Source: Streptomyces sp. CMB-StM0423 (GTDB lineage Bacteria > Actinomycetota > Actinomycetes > Streptomycetales > Streptomycetaceae). Taken from it: a stretch of 64,000 nucleotides of DNA. The DNA lies in contig NZ_CP025407.1 in NCBI RefSeq assembly GCF_002847285.1, forward strand, positions 6,203,001 through 6,267,000, written 5' to 3'. Position numbers and translations under genes: made by a program. The notes beneath the pieces were generated by a model, which ran no database searches, was not told the origin of the DNA, and was given only the letters and a program-made list of their open reading frames with translations. Shown here piece by piece: positions 1 to 8,142 of the stretch. The stretch's first letter is position 1; each line of letters starts with the position of its first letter.

Positions 1-1912
1 GGTGCCGGGGTGCGGGGGCGGAGTGCCCGGCAGGGAGCCGAGGGTGGATCAGCCGGCGGGCAGGGTGTGGTCCCGAGGGGGGTTGGGGCGGAGCCCCCGG
101 GCGGGGTCTCGGAGGCGGAGCCCCTGAGTTCCGGGAAGGGGCGGGATCGGGGCACCCCCTCCCCACCCCGGAACGGGGTCGGCGCGGGGGCGGCGTCGTG
201 CAGGCCCGTTCGCGGTTCTACCCGGAGGGCGCCGGGGCTCTGCTGCGGGATCGCGGACCCCGGTGTTTCGGAGCGGAGTCGGGGTGGCGGTGGTGTGTGG
301 GTGGGCCGGTGTACGGGGGAGCCGTGCCGGGGTGGGCGGTGTCGTTGGGGCTCCCACCGGGCCACCCGTCTCCTGAGTGTGCGGGCCTGCGTCCGCCGTC
401 AAGGGCGTTCCCTCCGCTTCGCTGCGGGAACGTCGCTGCGCGATGGGGCTTCGCCCCACCCCTGACTGCGGACTCCGGCCCGTGACGGACCGGCGGCTAT
501 GGGTGGCCCGGAGGGAGCGGCGTCCCTTGAAGCGGCGTACGGATCGGTCATCCCGCGACGGGGGCCGACCCACCGGAGCCGGGCCCAACTGCACACGGAC
601 GGCCCCGGTTCCGGAGGAGGAGAACGGAGCCGGGCCGCCGTCTGCATCCGGCGCCCCGGGACGGTGGGGCGAACTCCGGGCGGCATAGCCGACGCGCGGA
701 CCCGGGGGCGGTCGGGTCCCCGGGGCTGGTTTTGGTGCGCCCTTGGCGGTCGGACCCGGGGGCAGTGCGTCCCGGTGCGCAAAAGTCGGCTCGCGTGGGT
801 GATTTGAGTCGGTTTTGGTGGGGTGGTGCCGGGGGCTTGTATCCTCGGCGTGCGCCCATGTCGCCTGTCTTGCGGCCTCTGGCCCCTCGGGGTGGTCATG
901 TGCCTTTCGTGGCGAAATTCGGGCTCTGTGAGGGATTTACTATGGTTACCCCGGTCGGTCTCCCTGAATTTGTGCCGGCGGCGTGCGCTCGGGCAGCCCT
1001 TGGCGGTGTTGTCGGGCCGCCGTCGGGTGCGTGCGTCTGAGGGGGCGAAAGCCGGTGCCCCGGGGCCGATTTGGGGCGGATCGGCGGTGTTACCGCGAGT
1101 TACGGCCGGATTTCTCCGCTCGGGATGCCACGGGCCGGGCGGCGGTGCTCCGTGGGCGGGGGAGTGTGCTTCGCGTGGGAGGAGTCGCCCTTGGGGGGCG
1201 AGTTCGACGGCCGGGGGCGGTGCGGGGAGTTTCGTCTTGCGGTCGGTCGTCGGCGGCGGAGGCCGGGTTGCCTACGGACGTCGCCGCAGGCGAGGGGGCC
1301 CGATGCTCCAATCCCCACGGAGGCGGGTTCGCCCGCGAGTACCTATGCCCGACGCCCTCGGTGGTGCGGGGGTACCTGCCGCCCGCTCCAGCCCGTCGCC
1401 GGGCTGCACCCCGCCCGGCGGGTGACCCTACGTCCCGGGCCTCCGGCGCCGCCTTCCCCGGCCGGCGGGTGACCCTACGTCCCGGGCCTCCGGCGCCGCC
1501 TTCCCCGCCCGGCGGCTGGCGCATCCCCGCCCGGGATCACCCCGACGCCGGCTCCGGCCCTCCGGCGCCGACTCCCCGGCCGGCGACCGGGCGTCCCCAC
1601 CACGGGCCGCCCCGACACCGCCCCCCGCTCCCGGTCCGCCGCAGCCCAGGGCGCCCCCGATGCCCCACCCCCGCTACCGGCCACCCGCCACGCCGCCGTC
1701 GTGCCGCCCCGCCCCCGGGGGACGCCCGCTGGTTCTCGTCGCCCCTGCATCCCCCGGCCCTCGTACGGCCCGCAGCCGCCACGCCCCCGGCCTCCGCCCC
1801 CTCCGTTCGACACGCCCATCCCCTCGCGTTTTCATGGAATCGCCGGGCTTCCCCCGGTTCGTACCCCCCGGGGAAGTCGCGATCATCCCCTACCTCCGGC
1901 GGGAGGCGACCC
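1..1912. other. Gene-poor GC-rich stretch
   Basis: No convincing gene was found here on either strand. Open frames exist in all directions, but they lack ribosome binding sites, actinomycete codon bias and any recognisable domain; they look like a by-product of very high GC. The stretch holds hairpin-prone motifs such as GGCGGAGCCCC near positions 88-125 and a 47-bp tandem repeat at 1417-1510. A promoter for the small gene at 1913 should lie at its right end, but I could not point to one. Confidence 0.5.
1417..1510. repeat. 47-bp tandem direct repeat, two copies
   Basis: Positions 1417-1463 and 1464-1510 differ by one base at the end of the unit. Weaker, partly matching copies seem to continue to about 1590. 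The repeat lies in non-coding DNA upstream of the small gene at 1913. It could come from replication slippage or be a protein-binding array; nothing in the sequence decides between these. Confidence 0.8.
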
Positions 1913-2119
1913 GTGCATACCGACAAGCGTCCGACCAGTGGTTCCGGTCGTGAGGACGGCGGCCGGGGCGAGGGGCAGCCGGCGCGCGACGCGTACGACG
2001 ACGAGCGGGACCAGGCCATCGACGCCGATCCGCAACTCCGTGAGATCGGGCGGGCCCGGTTGCGGAAGCGGGCCGATCGGGCGGCCCGGGGTGAGCAGGG
2101 CGGTGGCGCGCGGCGCTGA
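1913..2119 (+). CDS. Small charged hypothetical protein (68 aa)
   Basis: The GTG start at 1913 follows GGGAGG by about 7 bases, which decides the start; the frame stays open upstream but has no coding character there. The product is very hydrophilic. Its first third is rich in Gly, Arg and Asp, and the rest looks helical and Arg-rich, with REIGRARLRKRADRAARGE near the end. There is no signal peptide or membrane segment. It runs in the same direction as the DUF2382-like gene 138 bp downstream. I do not recognise the family; nucleic-acid or partner binding is only a guess from its charge. Confidence 0.6.
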   Translation: MHTDKRPTSGSGREDGGRGEGQPARDAYDDERDQAIDADPQLREIGRARLRKRADRAARGEQGGGARR

Positions 2120-2257
2120 GTCGCGTGCGAGCTGCTGATTACTCCCTCCGGTCGACACCTGAACGGCGGAGGCGTTACATGGGTGATATGCCGGTTTCGC
2201 CGAAATCATGTCGGCGGACCGCTGCTATCCCTGCACGCACCACCAGCGGGAGGAACT

Positions 2258-2986
2258 GTGCAGACCGACAGGAACACAGCCAGTGGCGGCAGTGGCAAGG
2301 CCGCGGAAGCCGCGGGGGTAGGGCGTGAGACCGACGCCGCCGCTGCGGCGGGCGGCGGCGGCCAGGGCGAGCAGAGCCGGCGCGGTCAGCAGCCCGAGAA
2401 CGCACGGCGTGGCGGCGCGGCGGAGGACCAGCGGGTCGTCGCGTACCGCGAGCGGCTGCAGGTCGAGCCCGTCGACCAGCGGCAGCCCGTGGGCGAGGCC
2501 GAGGTCACGATCCGGGTGCGGGAGACCCCGCAGCGGTTCGAGGTCACGCGCGGCCACGACGAGTGCGTCGTACGGCGCAGCGACGTCGACGGCAAGGACG
2601 GCAACCTGATCGCCGGCGACCACCACGAGTTCGTGGAGCGCAGCGTGAAGGTACCGCTCTACGGCGAAGACGCCGAGGTCGTCGTCCACAAGGTGTCCGA
2701 GCCCTATGCCGTCGCCGACATCGGCACCCGGCGGATCGAGGACACCCAGACCTTCGAGACCGTCCTCAAGACCGAGGAGATCGTCGAGAACGTGCCGGCC
2801 GGCTCGGGCTCGTCGATGAGCGTCCGCGAGGTGCAGGAAGGCTACGACCTGCGCGAAGGCGCCCGCCGTCAGCAGCAGGAGGAGCGCAAGAGCACTTCCG
2901 GTCACGCCGCCGCGCCCGAGACCGCCGACACCCCCGGCGCCGCCGAGGACATCGGGGAGGGCAAGGGGCGCGGTCGCTGGTTCTGA
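2258..2986 (+). CDS. DUF2382 (YsnF/AvaK-type) domain protein
   Basis: The GTG start at 2258 lies just after GGGAGGAA, giving 242 residues. Residues 1-55 are low-complexity Gly/Ala/Gln. The core, about 58-190, has the alternating charged pattern of DUF2382: RVVAYRERLQVE, then an acidic strand with EVTIRVRETPQRF, then EFVERSVKVPLYGEDAEVVV and a final TVLKTEEIVENV. The tail is again low-complexity and hydrophilic. DUF2382 proteins are often linked to stress responses in actinobacteria, but their biochemical role is unknown. No PRC-barrel domain, the usual fusion partner, is present. A strong hairpin follows at 3015-3048. Confidence 0.75.
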   Translation: MQTDRNTASGGSGKAAEAAGVGRETDAAAAAGGGGQGEQSRRGQQPENARRGGAAEDQRVVAYRERLQVEPVDQRQPVGEAEVTIRVRETPQRFEVTRGHDECVVRRSDVDGKDGNLIAGDHHEFVERSVKVPLYGEDAEVVVHKVSEPYAVADIGTRRIEDTQTFETVLKTEEIVENVPAGSGSSMSVREVQEGYDLREGARRQQQEERKSTSGHAAAPETADTPGAAEDIGEGKGRGRWF

Positions 2987-3014
2987 CCGCGACCGCGTTC
3001 GCGTCATGCCTCCG

Positions 3015-3048
3015 GTGCGGGGGTCCGCCCACGTGCGGACCCCCGCAC
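3015..3048. terminator. Bidirectional hairpin terminator
   Basis: A perfect 14-bp stem (3015-3028 with 3035-3048) closes a 6-base loop. It sits between the convergent DUF2382 and Ku genes and so can end both transcripts. There is no long T run, as is usual in streptomycetes. Confidence 0.75.
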
Positions 3049-3103
3049 TTCGGCTCCCAGGAGCCCTTCCGTGCTTCGGGCGTCCCCTCGGGCCCCGTCT
3101 CCC

Positions 3104-4096
3104 TCAGGCTGCCTTGCCCGGCTTCCTCGTCGTCTTCTTGGCCGTCTTCTTCCCCGCCGTCTTCGCCGCCGTCTTCTTTCCCGCCGTCCCGGTCTTCTTC
3201 GCCGCCGTCTTCTTCGTCCCGGCCGTCTTCGTTCCCGTCGTCTTCGTCCCCGCCGTCTTCTTCGCGGTCGTCTTCTTCGCCGCCGCCTTCTTTCGCGGCG
3301 CCGCCGTCCCGCCGCGCTTGTCCCTCGCCGCCTGGACGCTCGCCTCCAGCGCCGACATCAGGTCGATCACCTGCCCCCGCTCCTCGCCTGCCGCCGCCTC
3401 CTTCGGCAGCGGTGCGATCCCCTCCTTGCTCGCCACCAGCGCCTCGACCGCCTCGCGGTACTCGTCCGTGAACTCCTCCGGGTCGTAGCCGCCCAGCGCG
3501 TCCATCAGCGAGTCGACCATGTCCAGCTCCTGCCGGCGCACGGTCACCTTCTCGTCCGGCGCCACCGCCTGCGCCGAGCGCACCTCGTCGGGCCAGAGCA
3601 TCGTGTGCAGGACGAGTACGTCCTCCTCCTCCAGCACCCGTACGAGAGCGGGCGCCTCCCGGTTGCGGAGCGCCACCTTGACCACCGCCACCCGCCCCGA
3701 GCGCTTCAGCGCCTCGCGGAGCAGGACGTACGGCTTGGCGGCCGCGGCGTCGGCGGCCTTGACGTAGTAGGCGCGGGAGAACTGGATGGGGTCGAAGAAG
3801 CCGACCTCCTCGAAGCCCACCACGTCGATGATCTTCTTGCTGGGCAGCGGCAGCTCGGCGAGGTCCTCGGGGGTGAGCACGACGAGCTCGCCGTCCTCCG
3901 TCTCGTACGCCCTGGTGATCTCCGCGTACTGCACCTCGCGGTCCTCCAGCTCGCAGAACCGCCGGTAGCGGATCCGGCCGCCGTCCGCCGCGTGCACCTG
4001 CCGGAAGGACACGCCGTGCTCCTCGGTGGCGGAGTAGAGCTGGACCGGAATGCTGACCAACCCGAAGGAGATCGCACCCTTCCATATAGATTTCAT
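3104..4096 (-). CDS. ku: Non-homologous end-joining protein Ku
   Basis: A 330-residue bacterial Ku. It starts MKSIWKGAISFGLVSIPVQL, the classic Ku N-terminus, and the DNA-ring core runs to about residue 265, with the family signatures EDREVQYAEI, VVGFEEV and RQELDMVDSL. The last 65 residues are a repeated Lys/Ala/Thr tail (KKTAAKK, KKTTAKK units), as in the extended Ku proteins of soil actinomycetes. Ku binds DNA ends and recruits LigD. The ATG is preceded by GAGAGAGG. The gene diverges from the LigD-type polymerase gene, with 31 bp between the two starts. Confidence 0.97.
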   Translation of the reverse strand: MKSIWKGAISFGLVSIPVQLYSATEEHGVSFRQVHAADGGRIRYRRFCELEDREVQYAEITRAYETEDGELVVLTPEDLAELPLPSKKIIDVVGFEEVGFFDPIQFSRAYYVKAADAAAAKPYVLLREALKRSGRVAVVKVALRNREAPALVRVLEEEDVLVLHTMLWPDEVRSAQAVAPDEKVTVRRQELDMVDSLMDALGGYDPEEFTDEYREAVEALVASKEGIAPLPKEAAAGEERGQVIDLMSALEASVQAARDKRGGTAAPRKKAAAKKTTAKKTAGTKTTGTKTAGTKKTAAKKTGTAGKKTAAKTAGKKTAKKTTRKPGKAA

Positions 4097-4127
4097 CCAT
4101 ATGTCCTCTCTCCCGGAGGTTCAGCAT
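4097..4127. promoter_or_regulatory. 31-bp ku/ligD-pol divergent gap
   Basis: This gap carries the ribosome binding sites of both genes: GGAGG (about 4115-4119) for the polymerase gene on the plus strand and GAGAGAGG read on the minus strand for ku. CATATG occurs twice near here. There is no room for two complete promoters, so at least one promoter must lie inside the opposite coding region. Confidence 0.6.
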
Positions 4128-5051
4128 ATGCCGGTCACCGAGGTCGAAGGACGCCGCCTGAAGCTCAGCAACCTCGACAAGGTGCTGTGGCCCGAGTACG
4201 GCTTCACCAAGGGCGAGGCGCTGCACTACTACGCCCAAGTCGCCGACGTCCTCCTGCCGCACGTGCGCGACCGGGCCGCCTCCTTCCTGCGCTTCCCGGA
4301 CGGCGTGGACGGGGAGCGCTTCTTCGCCAAGAACGCCCCCGCGGGCACGCCTGAATGGGTGAGCGTCGCGGACGTGGAGCTGACCCGGAGCACCCTGCAT
4401 CACGTGCTCGTCCAGGACCTGCCGACGCTGCTCTGGGCGGCGAACCTCGCCGCGCTGGAACTGCACGTGCCGCAGTGGAAGGCGGTGGATCCCGGCGCGG
4501 AGCCGGCGGGGCCGGTCAGGGCGGACGAACGGCTCGCCGACCGGATCGTCTTCGACCTCGACCCGGGCGCGCCCGCCACCGTCGTCGAGTGCTGCCGTGC
4601 GGCGCTGCTCGTGCGCGAGGCGCTGCGTGCCGACGGGCTCGACGCCTGGCCGAAGACCTCCGGCTCCAAGGGCCTGCACCTGTACGTGCCCCTCGCCCCC
4701 GCCTCCGCCGAGGCCACCAGCGCGTACGCGAAGTCCCTGGCCCGGCGGCTGGAGCAGGAGCACCCGGAGCTGATCCTGCACCGGATGGCGCGGAAGCTGC
4801 GCCCGCGGAAGGTCTTCGTCGACTGGAGCCAGAACTCGCGGGCGAAGACCACCGTCGCCCCGTACGTGCTGCGCGCCAAGGCCCGGCCGACCGTGTCCAC
4901 CCCGCTGACCTGGGACGAAGTGGAGGCGTGCGCGGATCCCGACGAGCTGGTCTTCCTCCCCGGTGACGTGACGGAGCGTATCGCCGCGCACGGCGACCTG
5001 CTGGCGCCGCTGCTCGGCGATCACTACGACCTGCCGGATATGACTGATTAG
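4128..5051 (+). CDS. ligD: LigD-type DNA polymerase/primase domain protein
   Basis: A stand-alone LigD polymerase (archaeo-eukaryotic primase fold) of 307 residues that fills gaps and adds nucleotides during end joining. Family marks are KLSNLDKVLWPEYGFTKGE near the N-terminus, IVFDLDPG with the metal-binding DxD pair, KTSGSKGLHLYVPL with the nucleotide-binding SGSKG-H segment, and KVFVDWSQN. The ATG at 4128 has GGAGG 8 bases upstream; an earlier in-frame ATG at 4101 has none. Ligase and phosphoesterase domains are absent from this polypeptide. A matching ligase gene lies at 5510-6511. Multi-domain LigD is split this way in several actinomycetes. Confidence 0.95.
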   Translation: MPVTEVEGRRLKLSNLDKVLWPEYGFTKGEALHYYAQVADVLLPHVRDRAASFLRFPDGVDGERFFAKNAPAGTPEWVSVADVELTRSTLHHVLVQDLPTLLWAANLAALELHVPQWKAVDPGAEPAGPVRADERLADRIVFDLDPGAPATVVECCRAALLVREALRADGLDAWPKTSGSKGLHLYVPLAPASAEATSAYAKSLARRLEQEHPELILHRMARKLRPRKVFVDWSQNSRAKTTVAPYVLRAKARPTVSTPLTWDEVEACADPDELVFLPGDVTERIAAHGDLLAPLLGDHYDLPDMTD

Positions 5052-5114
5052 TCCATTCGTGGGACAGTGGAGATTGACCGACACGTTCGACAGGGTCACG
5101 AGGAGGCGTCGGTC

Positions 5115-5318
5115 ATGGCCAAGCACCACAAGCACGACTCCACCGGACGCCGGCATGGCGGGAAGGCCGCGTTCCAGGAGGCGCTGAACGCCCGGAACGA
5201 GCGTGCCGAGGAAGCCCGGCGGCAGTCCTCGGCGGCGGCGCACAACGACGCCAAGTCGCAGCGGAGCAGGATGACTCCGCAGGTCGAGCGGCGCGGTGCG
5301 CGCCGTAACCGCGGATAG
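5115..5318 (+). CDS. Small basic hypothetical protein between NHEJ genes
   Basis: The ATG at 5115 has GAGGAGG about 8 bases upstream, which rules out the earlier in-frame start. The 67-residue product is very hydrophilic and rich in His, Arg, Lys and Gln. It starts MAKHHKHDSTGRRHGGK, has a helical middle (QEALNARNERAEEARRQ) and ends in an Arg cluster. It has no signal peptide or membrane segment. It follows the LigD polymerase by 63 bp on the same strand and is followed by a terminator hairpin, so it may share that transcript. Function unknown; its charge would suit DNA or RNA binding, but that is inference. Confidence 0.65.
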   Translation: MAKHHKHDSTGRRHGGKAAFQEALNARNERAEEARRQSSAAAHNDAKSQRSRMTPQVERRGARRNRG

Positions 5319-5391
5319 CGAACGATCCCTGCCGCCGGTCGCGGGCGCGTGCCGCACCGCCGTCTCCTCGGCGGCCGCGGCCGCGCCCCGG

Positions 5392-5428
5392 CCGCGTGCC
5401 CGGCGTGCTCGGGGCGCCGGGCACGCGG
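5392..5428. terminator. Bidirectional hairpin terminator
   Basis: A perfect 14-bp GC stem (5392-5405 with 5415-5428) closes a 9-base loop, between the plus-strand small basic gene and the minus-strand ligase gene. Confidence 0.65.
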
Positions 5429-5509
5429 CGGGAGGGGGAGAGGGGTGCTCGGGGGTGCGGGGGTGTTCGGCCCGTACGCGTACGGAGGCCGTCCCCTGCG
5501 GGCGCTTTT

Positions 5510-6511
5510 CTACGCCTCCCGCCGTGCTTCCTCCGGGCTCTTGTCCGGCCGCAGCCCCCGCCACACCGGGTGCCGCAGCACCCCCGTAGCCGTCCACTCC
5601 CCGTATGCGACCTCCCCCACCAGCTCCGGCTCCACCCAGTGCACCGCGCCGCCAGCCCGTACGTGCCGGTCCGCCACCGGGCCCGCGAACGGGCTCGTGT
5701 CCCGGGCCAGGCCCGCCAGCCGCTCCCGCAGCACCTCCAGCGCGTGCCGGGAGCAGCCGCTGCCCACCGTGCCCGCGTAGGCCAGCCCGCCGTCCTCCGT
5801 CCACACGCCCATCAGCAGCCCGCCCACCGCGTCCGACCTGCTGCCCGCACCCTCCGTCCAGCCGCCGACGACGACCTCCTGGGTGCGGACGTTCTTGATC
5901 TTCAGCCAGAGGTCGCTGCGCCGCCCCGGCAGATACGGCGACGCCAGCCGCTTCGCGAGCAGCCCCTCCAGCCCGTACCGCCTGGTCATCTCCCACGCCT
6001 CGGCGCCGTGGCCCTCCCAGTGCGGGGGCGTGCGCCAGTGCGGTCCTTCGAGGCGCAGGTCCGTGAGCAGCGCGCGGCGCTCGCGGTACGGGAGGCGCAG
6101 GGTGGACTCGCCGTCGAGGTACGGCACGTCGAACACCATGTAGTCGACCGGCACCTCGGTGGCGAGGCGGGCGATCACGGCGCCGCGGGTGAGATTCATG
6201 CGGCGCTGGAGCGCGCCGAAGGAGGGGCGGCCGTCGGCGCCCAGTGCGACGATCTCGCCGTCGAGCACACAGGCGTGCCCGGCGGCGGCGAGGGCCTCGC
6301 CGAGCGGGGCCAGCTCGGGGTAGCGGGCGGTGACGTCGTTGTCGTTGCGGGTGAGCAGCGTCAGCGAGCCGTCGCCCGGGGCGTACGCGACGGCGCGGAT
6401 GCCGTCCCACTTCAGCTCGTACGCCCACGAGGGGTCCGCGGCGGCCGTCGGCAGGCTGCCGGAGACCGCCAGCATGGGCGGGACGTGCGGCAGCCCGCCG
6501 AGGTCGGTCAT
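5510..6511 (-). CDS. ligD: ATP-dependent DNA ligase (LigD ligase domain)
   Basis: A 333-residue ligase that seals nicks with ATP. Motif I is ELKWDGIR with the adenylated lysine at residue 34. The other nucleotidyltransferase motifs follow: LDGEIVAL, YMVFDVPYLDG, EGLLAKRLASPY and WLKIKN. The OB-fold domain follows, with VVVGGWTEGAGSR and the C-terminal VAYGEWTATGVLRHPVWRGL. The length matches a ligase domain without polymerase or phosphoesterase parts. With Ku (3104-4096) and the polymerase (4128-5051) it makes a split NHEJ set within 3.4 kb. The ATG at 6511 is the natural start. The trHb gene ends 27 bp upstream. Confidence 0.95.
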   Translation of the reverse strand: MTDLGGLPHVPPMLAVSGSLPTAAADPSWAYELKWDGIRAVAYAPGDGSLTLLTRNDNDVTARYPELAPLGEALAAAGHACVLDGEIVALGADGRPSFGALQRRMNLTRGAVIARLATEVPVDYMVFDVPYLDGESTLRLPYRERRALLTDLRLEGPHWRTPPHWEGHGAEAWEMTRRYGLEGLLAKRLASPYLPGRRSDLWLKIKNVRTQEVVVGGWTEGAGSRSDAVGGLLMGVWTEDGGLAYAGTVGSGCSRHALEVLRERLAGLARDTSPFAGPVADRHVRAGGAVHWVEPELVGEVAYGEWTATGVLRHPVWRGLRPDKSPEEARREA

Positions 6512-6538
6512 GCGGGCAGAGTAAGTTCCGGGCCTGCG

Positions 6539-6895
6539 CTACGCCTCCTGGGCGATGTCCGCGCGCAGCGGCTCCAGGGTGGCGCCGATGGTCTTCACGG
6601 TCTCGTCCGGCACGCCGAGGCCGACGAGCGTGGCCGTCAGATGGTCGACGACCCGCTCGAAGTGGGCCGGCGTGATGCCGAGGCCCTCGTGGGCCTTCCG
6701 CATGCCGCGGCCGTTGTAGCCGCCGGGGCCGCCGAGGGCGGCGCCGATGAACGCGCGCTGGTGGCGCTTGAGGCGCTGGACGTCGATGCCGTCGAAGAAC
6801 GGCTTCAGCTCCGGGTCGTCGAGCACTCGGTCGTAGAAGTTGTCCACGGCGGTCGAGACCGCCGTCTCCCCGCCGATCGAGTCGTAAATAGTCAT
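6539..6895 (-). CDS. glbN: Group I truncated haemoglobin
   Basis: A 118-residue 2-on-2 globin. It has the B10 tyrosine (NFYDRV, Y21), the CD-region Phe pair (KPFFDG), a glycine-rich GGPGGYNGRGM segment and the proximal F8 histidine (KAHEGLGI, H69). Proteins of this group bind oxygen and nitric oxide; the mycobacterial member detoxifies NO. The ATG has no Shine-Dalgarno sequence, but a promoter-like pair (6904-6932) would start transcription at or next to the ATG, which suggests a leaderless message. The gene lies upstream of the ligase gene on the same strand; co-transcription with it is possible. Confidence 0.93.
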   Translation of the reverse strand: MTIYDSIGGETAVSTAVDNFYDRVLDDPELKPFFDGIDVQRLKRHQRAFIGAALGGPGGYNGRGMRKAHEGLGITPAHFERVVDHLTATLVGLGVPDETVKTIGATLEPLRADIAQEA

Positions 6896-6903
6896 GAGGC
6901 CCG

Positions 6904-6932
6904 ATTATTGGGGCCCGTGGGGCTGGAGTGAA
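6904..6932 (-). promoter_or_regulatory. Candidate leaderless promoter of the truncated haemoglobin gene
   Basis: Read on the minus strand, TTCACT is followed after 17 bases by AATAAT, and the ATG lies 8 bases after the -10 box. That distance places the transcription start at or beside the initiation codon. The AT-rich -10 box stands out from the surrounding GC-rich DNA. Confidence 0.5.
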
Positions 6933-6995
6933 GAGCGTAGAACGTTTAATTCCGGCCCAAGTTTTCGCCAACTGCGGACCGGGTGGCGTGCGTCG

Positions 6996-8012
6996 TCAGC
7001 CGTTACCGCCCATGCGCTGCAGGATTGCCCGCTTTGCGGCCGCGAACTCCTCGTCCGTCAGCACCCCGGCGGCGTGCAACTCGCCCAGCTCGCGCAGCCG
7101 GCGCAGCACCGCGTCGTGGTCGTCGCCCGGAACCGCGGCAACCGCCGCCGCCGAAGCCGCGGACGCCTCCGGCGCCGCCGATGCCTCCGCGGCTGGCGCG
7201 GGCGGCTCCTTGCGGAACTCCGGCGGTACCGCGTCCGCAGCCTCCTCGCCGGCCGGCGGCAGCGCCGCGGTGGCCTGCCCCGGCCCGCCGACCGCCGCGT
7301 CCTCCGGCGCGTGGGGGTGCGGCAGCCGTACGGTCACCGCCGCCGCCAGCAGCACCGCCTCACCCAGCTCCCTCTTCGTCCCCCACAGCGCCAGCGTGTG
7401 CGGGTCCTTGTCCACGGCGAGGAAGACCGCCGTCCCGTGCGGCCGGAACCGCAGGCCGCCCATCGCCATGCCCGCGGCCGGCATCCACTCCGCGGCCGCC
7501 AGGTCGGCGAGCCGGACCGTCCTGTTCCCCGTGGCCTTCTTGACGTCCTCGACCAGACCCTTCCACTCCACCCGGATCTGCTCGCCGTCGAACGTCGCGT
7601 TGCCGTCCATGCCGGACACGGTCAGCGGCACCGCGGGGCCCGGCAGCAGATAGCGGTCGACGGGGCCGTCCGGTATCTGGTCCAGCAGCAGCGCCCTGCG
7701 CACCTCTTCGGCGAAGTACTCCGCCACCCCGCCGCGGTCGCGCTCCGGCCGCAGCAGGTACGGGCTCGCCGCCTCCGGCAGCCGGCCGCCCGCGGCCCGC
7801 AGCAGCGGGCACGCGCCGTCGCGCAGCCGCAGCCGCAACACCCCGCCCTTGCGCCCCGGTTCGTACGCGATCCCCGCCACCGCCGGCAGCGGCACGGCGA
7901 CTTCGCCGAGCAACTGCCGCAGCTTGTGCACCCCCCGATCGCGGCCCGGGACGATCCGTATGGTCTCGCCGTCGAACTCCCAGCTACCGTCCTTCGCGAT
8001 CACCTCGGCCAT
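6996..8012 (-). CDS. DUF4429 domain protein with C-terminal SHOCT domain
   Basis: A 338-residue protein with two DUF4429-like, PH-like repeats. One is at about residues 1-110, opening with DGSWEFDGETIRIVPG; the other is at about 135-235, opening with GNATFDGEQIRVEWKG. An Ala/Pro-rich linker (about 245-300) leads to a C-terminal SHOCT segment, LRELGELHAAGVLTDEEFAA. No signal peptide or membrane helix is present, so it is probably cytoplasmic. The family is common in Streptomyces and its function is unknown; SHOCT segments are thought to mediate oligomerisation. It diverges from the PhoD-like phosphatase gene. Confidence 0.85.
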   Translation of the reverse strand: MAEVIAKDGSWEFDGETIRIVPGRDRGVHKLRQLLGEVAVPLPAVAGIAYEPGRKGGVLRLRLRDGACPLLRAAGGRLPEAASPYLLRPERDRGGVAEYFAEEVRRALLLDQIPDGPVDRYLLPGPAVPLTVSGMDGNATFDGEQIRVEWKGLVEDVKKATGNRTVRLADLAAAEWMPAAGMAMGGLRFRPHGTAVFLAVDKDPHTLALWGTKRELGEAVLLAAAVTVRLPHPHAPEDAAVGGPGQATAALPPAGEEAADAVPPEFRKEPPAPAAEASAAPEASAASAAAVAAVPGDDHDAVLRRLRELGELHAAGVLTDEEFAAAKRAILQRMGGNG

Positions 8013-8069
8013 GCCGTGAGTCTATGGCGCGATCACATGAACGTCAGTTCGCCTGGAATCCGCTCTAGA

Positions 8070-8091
8070 CGTCAACGCTCTGTCACCTGGC
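8070..8091 (+). promoter_or_regulatory. Possible PHO box upstream of phoD-like gene
   Basis: Two adjacent 11-bp units, CGTCAACGCTC and TGTCACCTGGC, share a TCA core exactly 11 bp apart. The second fits the Streptomyces PhoP direct-repeat consensus well and the first only partly. A PhoP site would be expected before a secreted phosphatase gene, but the match is weak. Confidence 0.3.
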
Positions 8092-8142
8092 CGACGCACA
8101 AGGTATGGACAGCGGTTGCCCCCAGCAATTGCAATACCGCGC

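Noticed and set aside
2766..6971. A minus-strand open frame of 1,401 codons
   Set aside because: It runs across ku, the LigD polymerase, the ligase and the globin in other frames or strands. It has no family marks and reflects the scarcity of stop codons in high-GC DNA.
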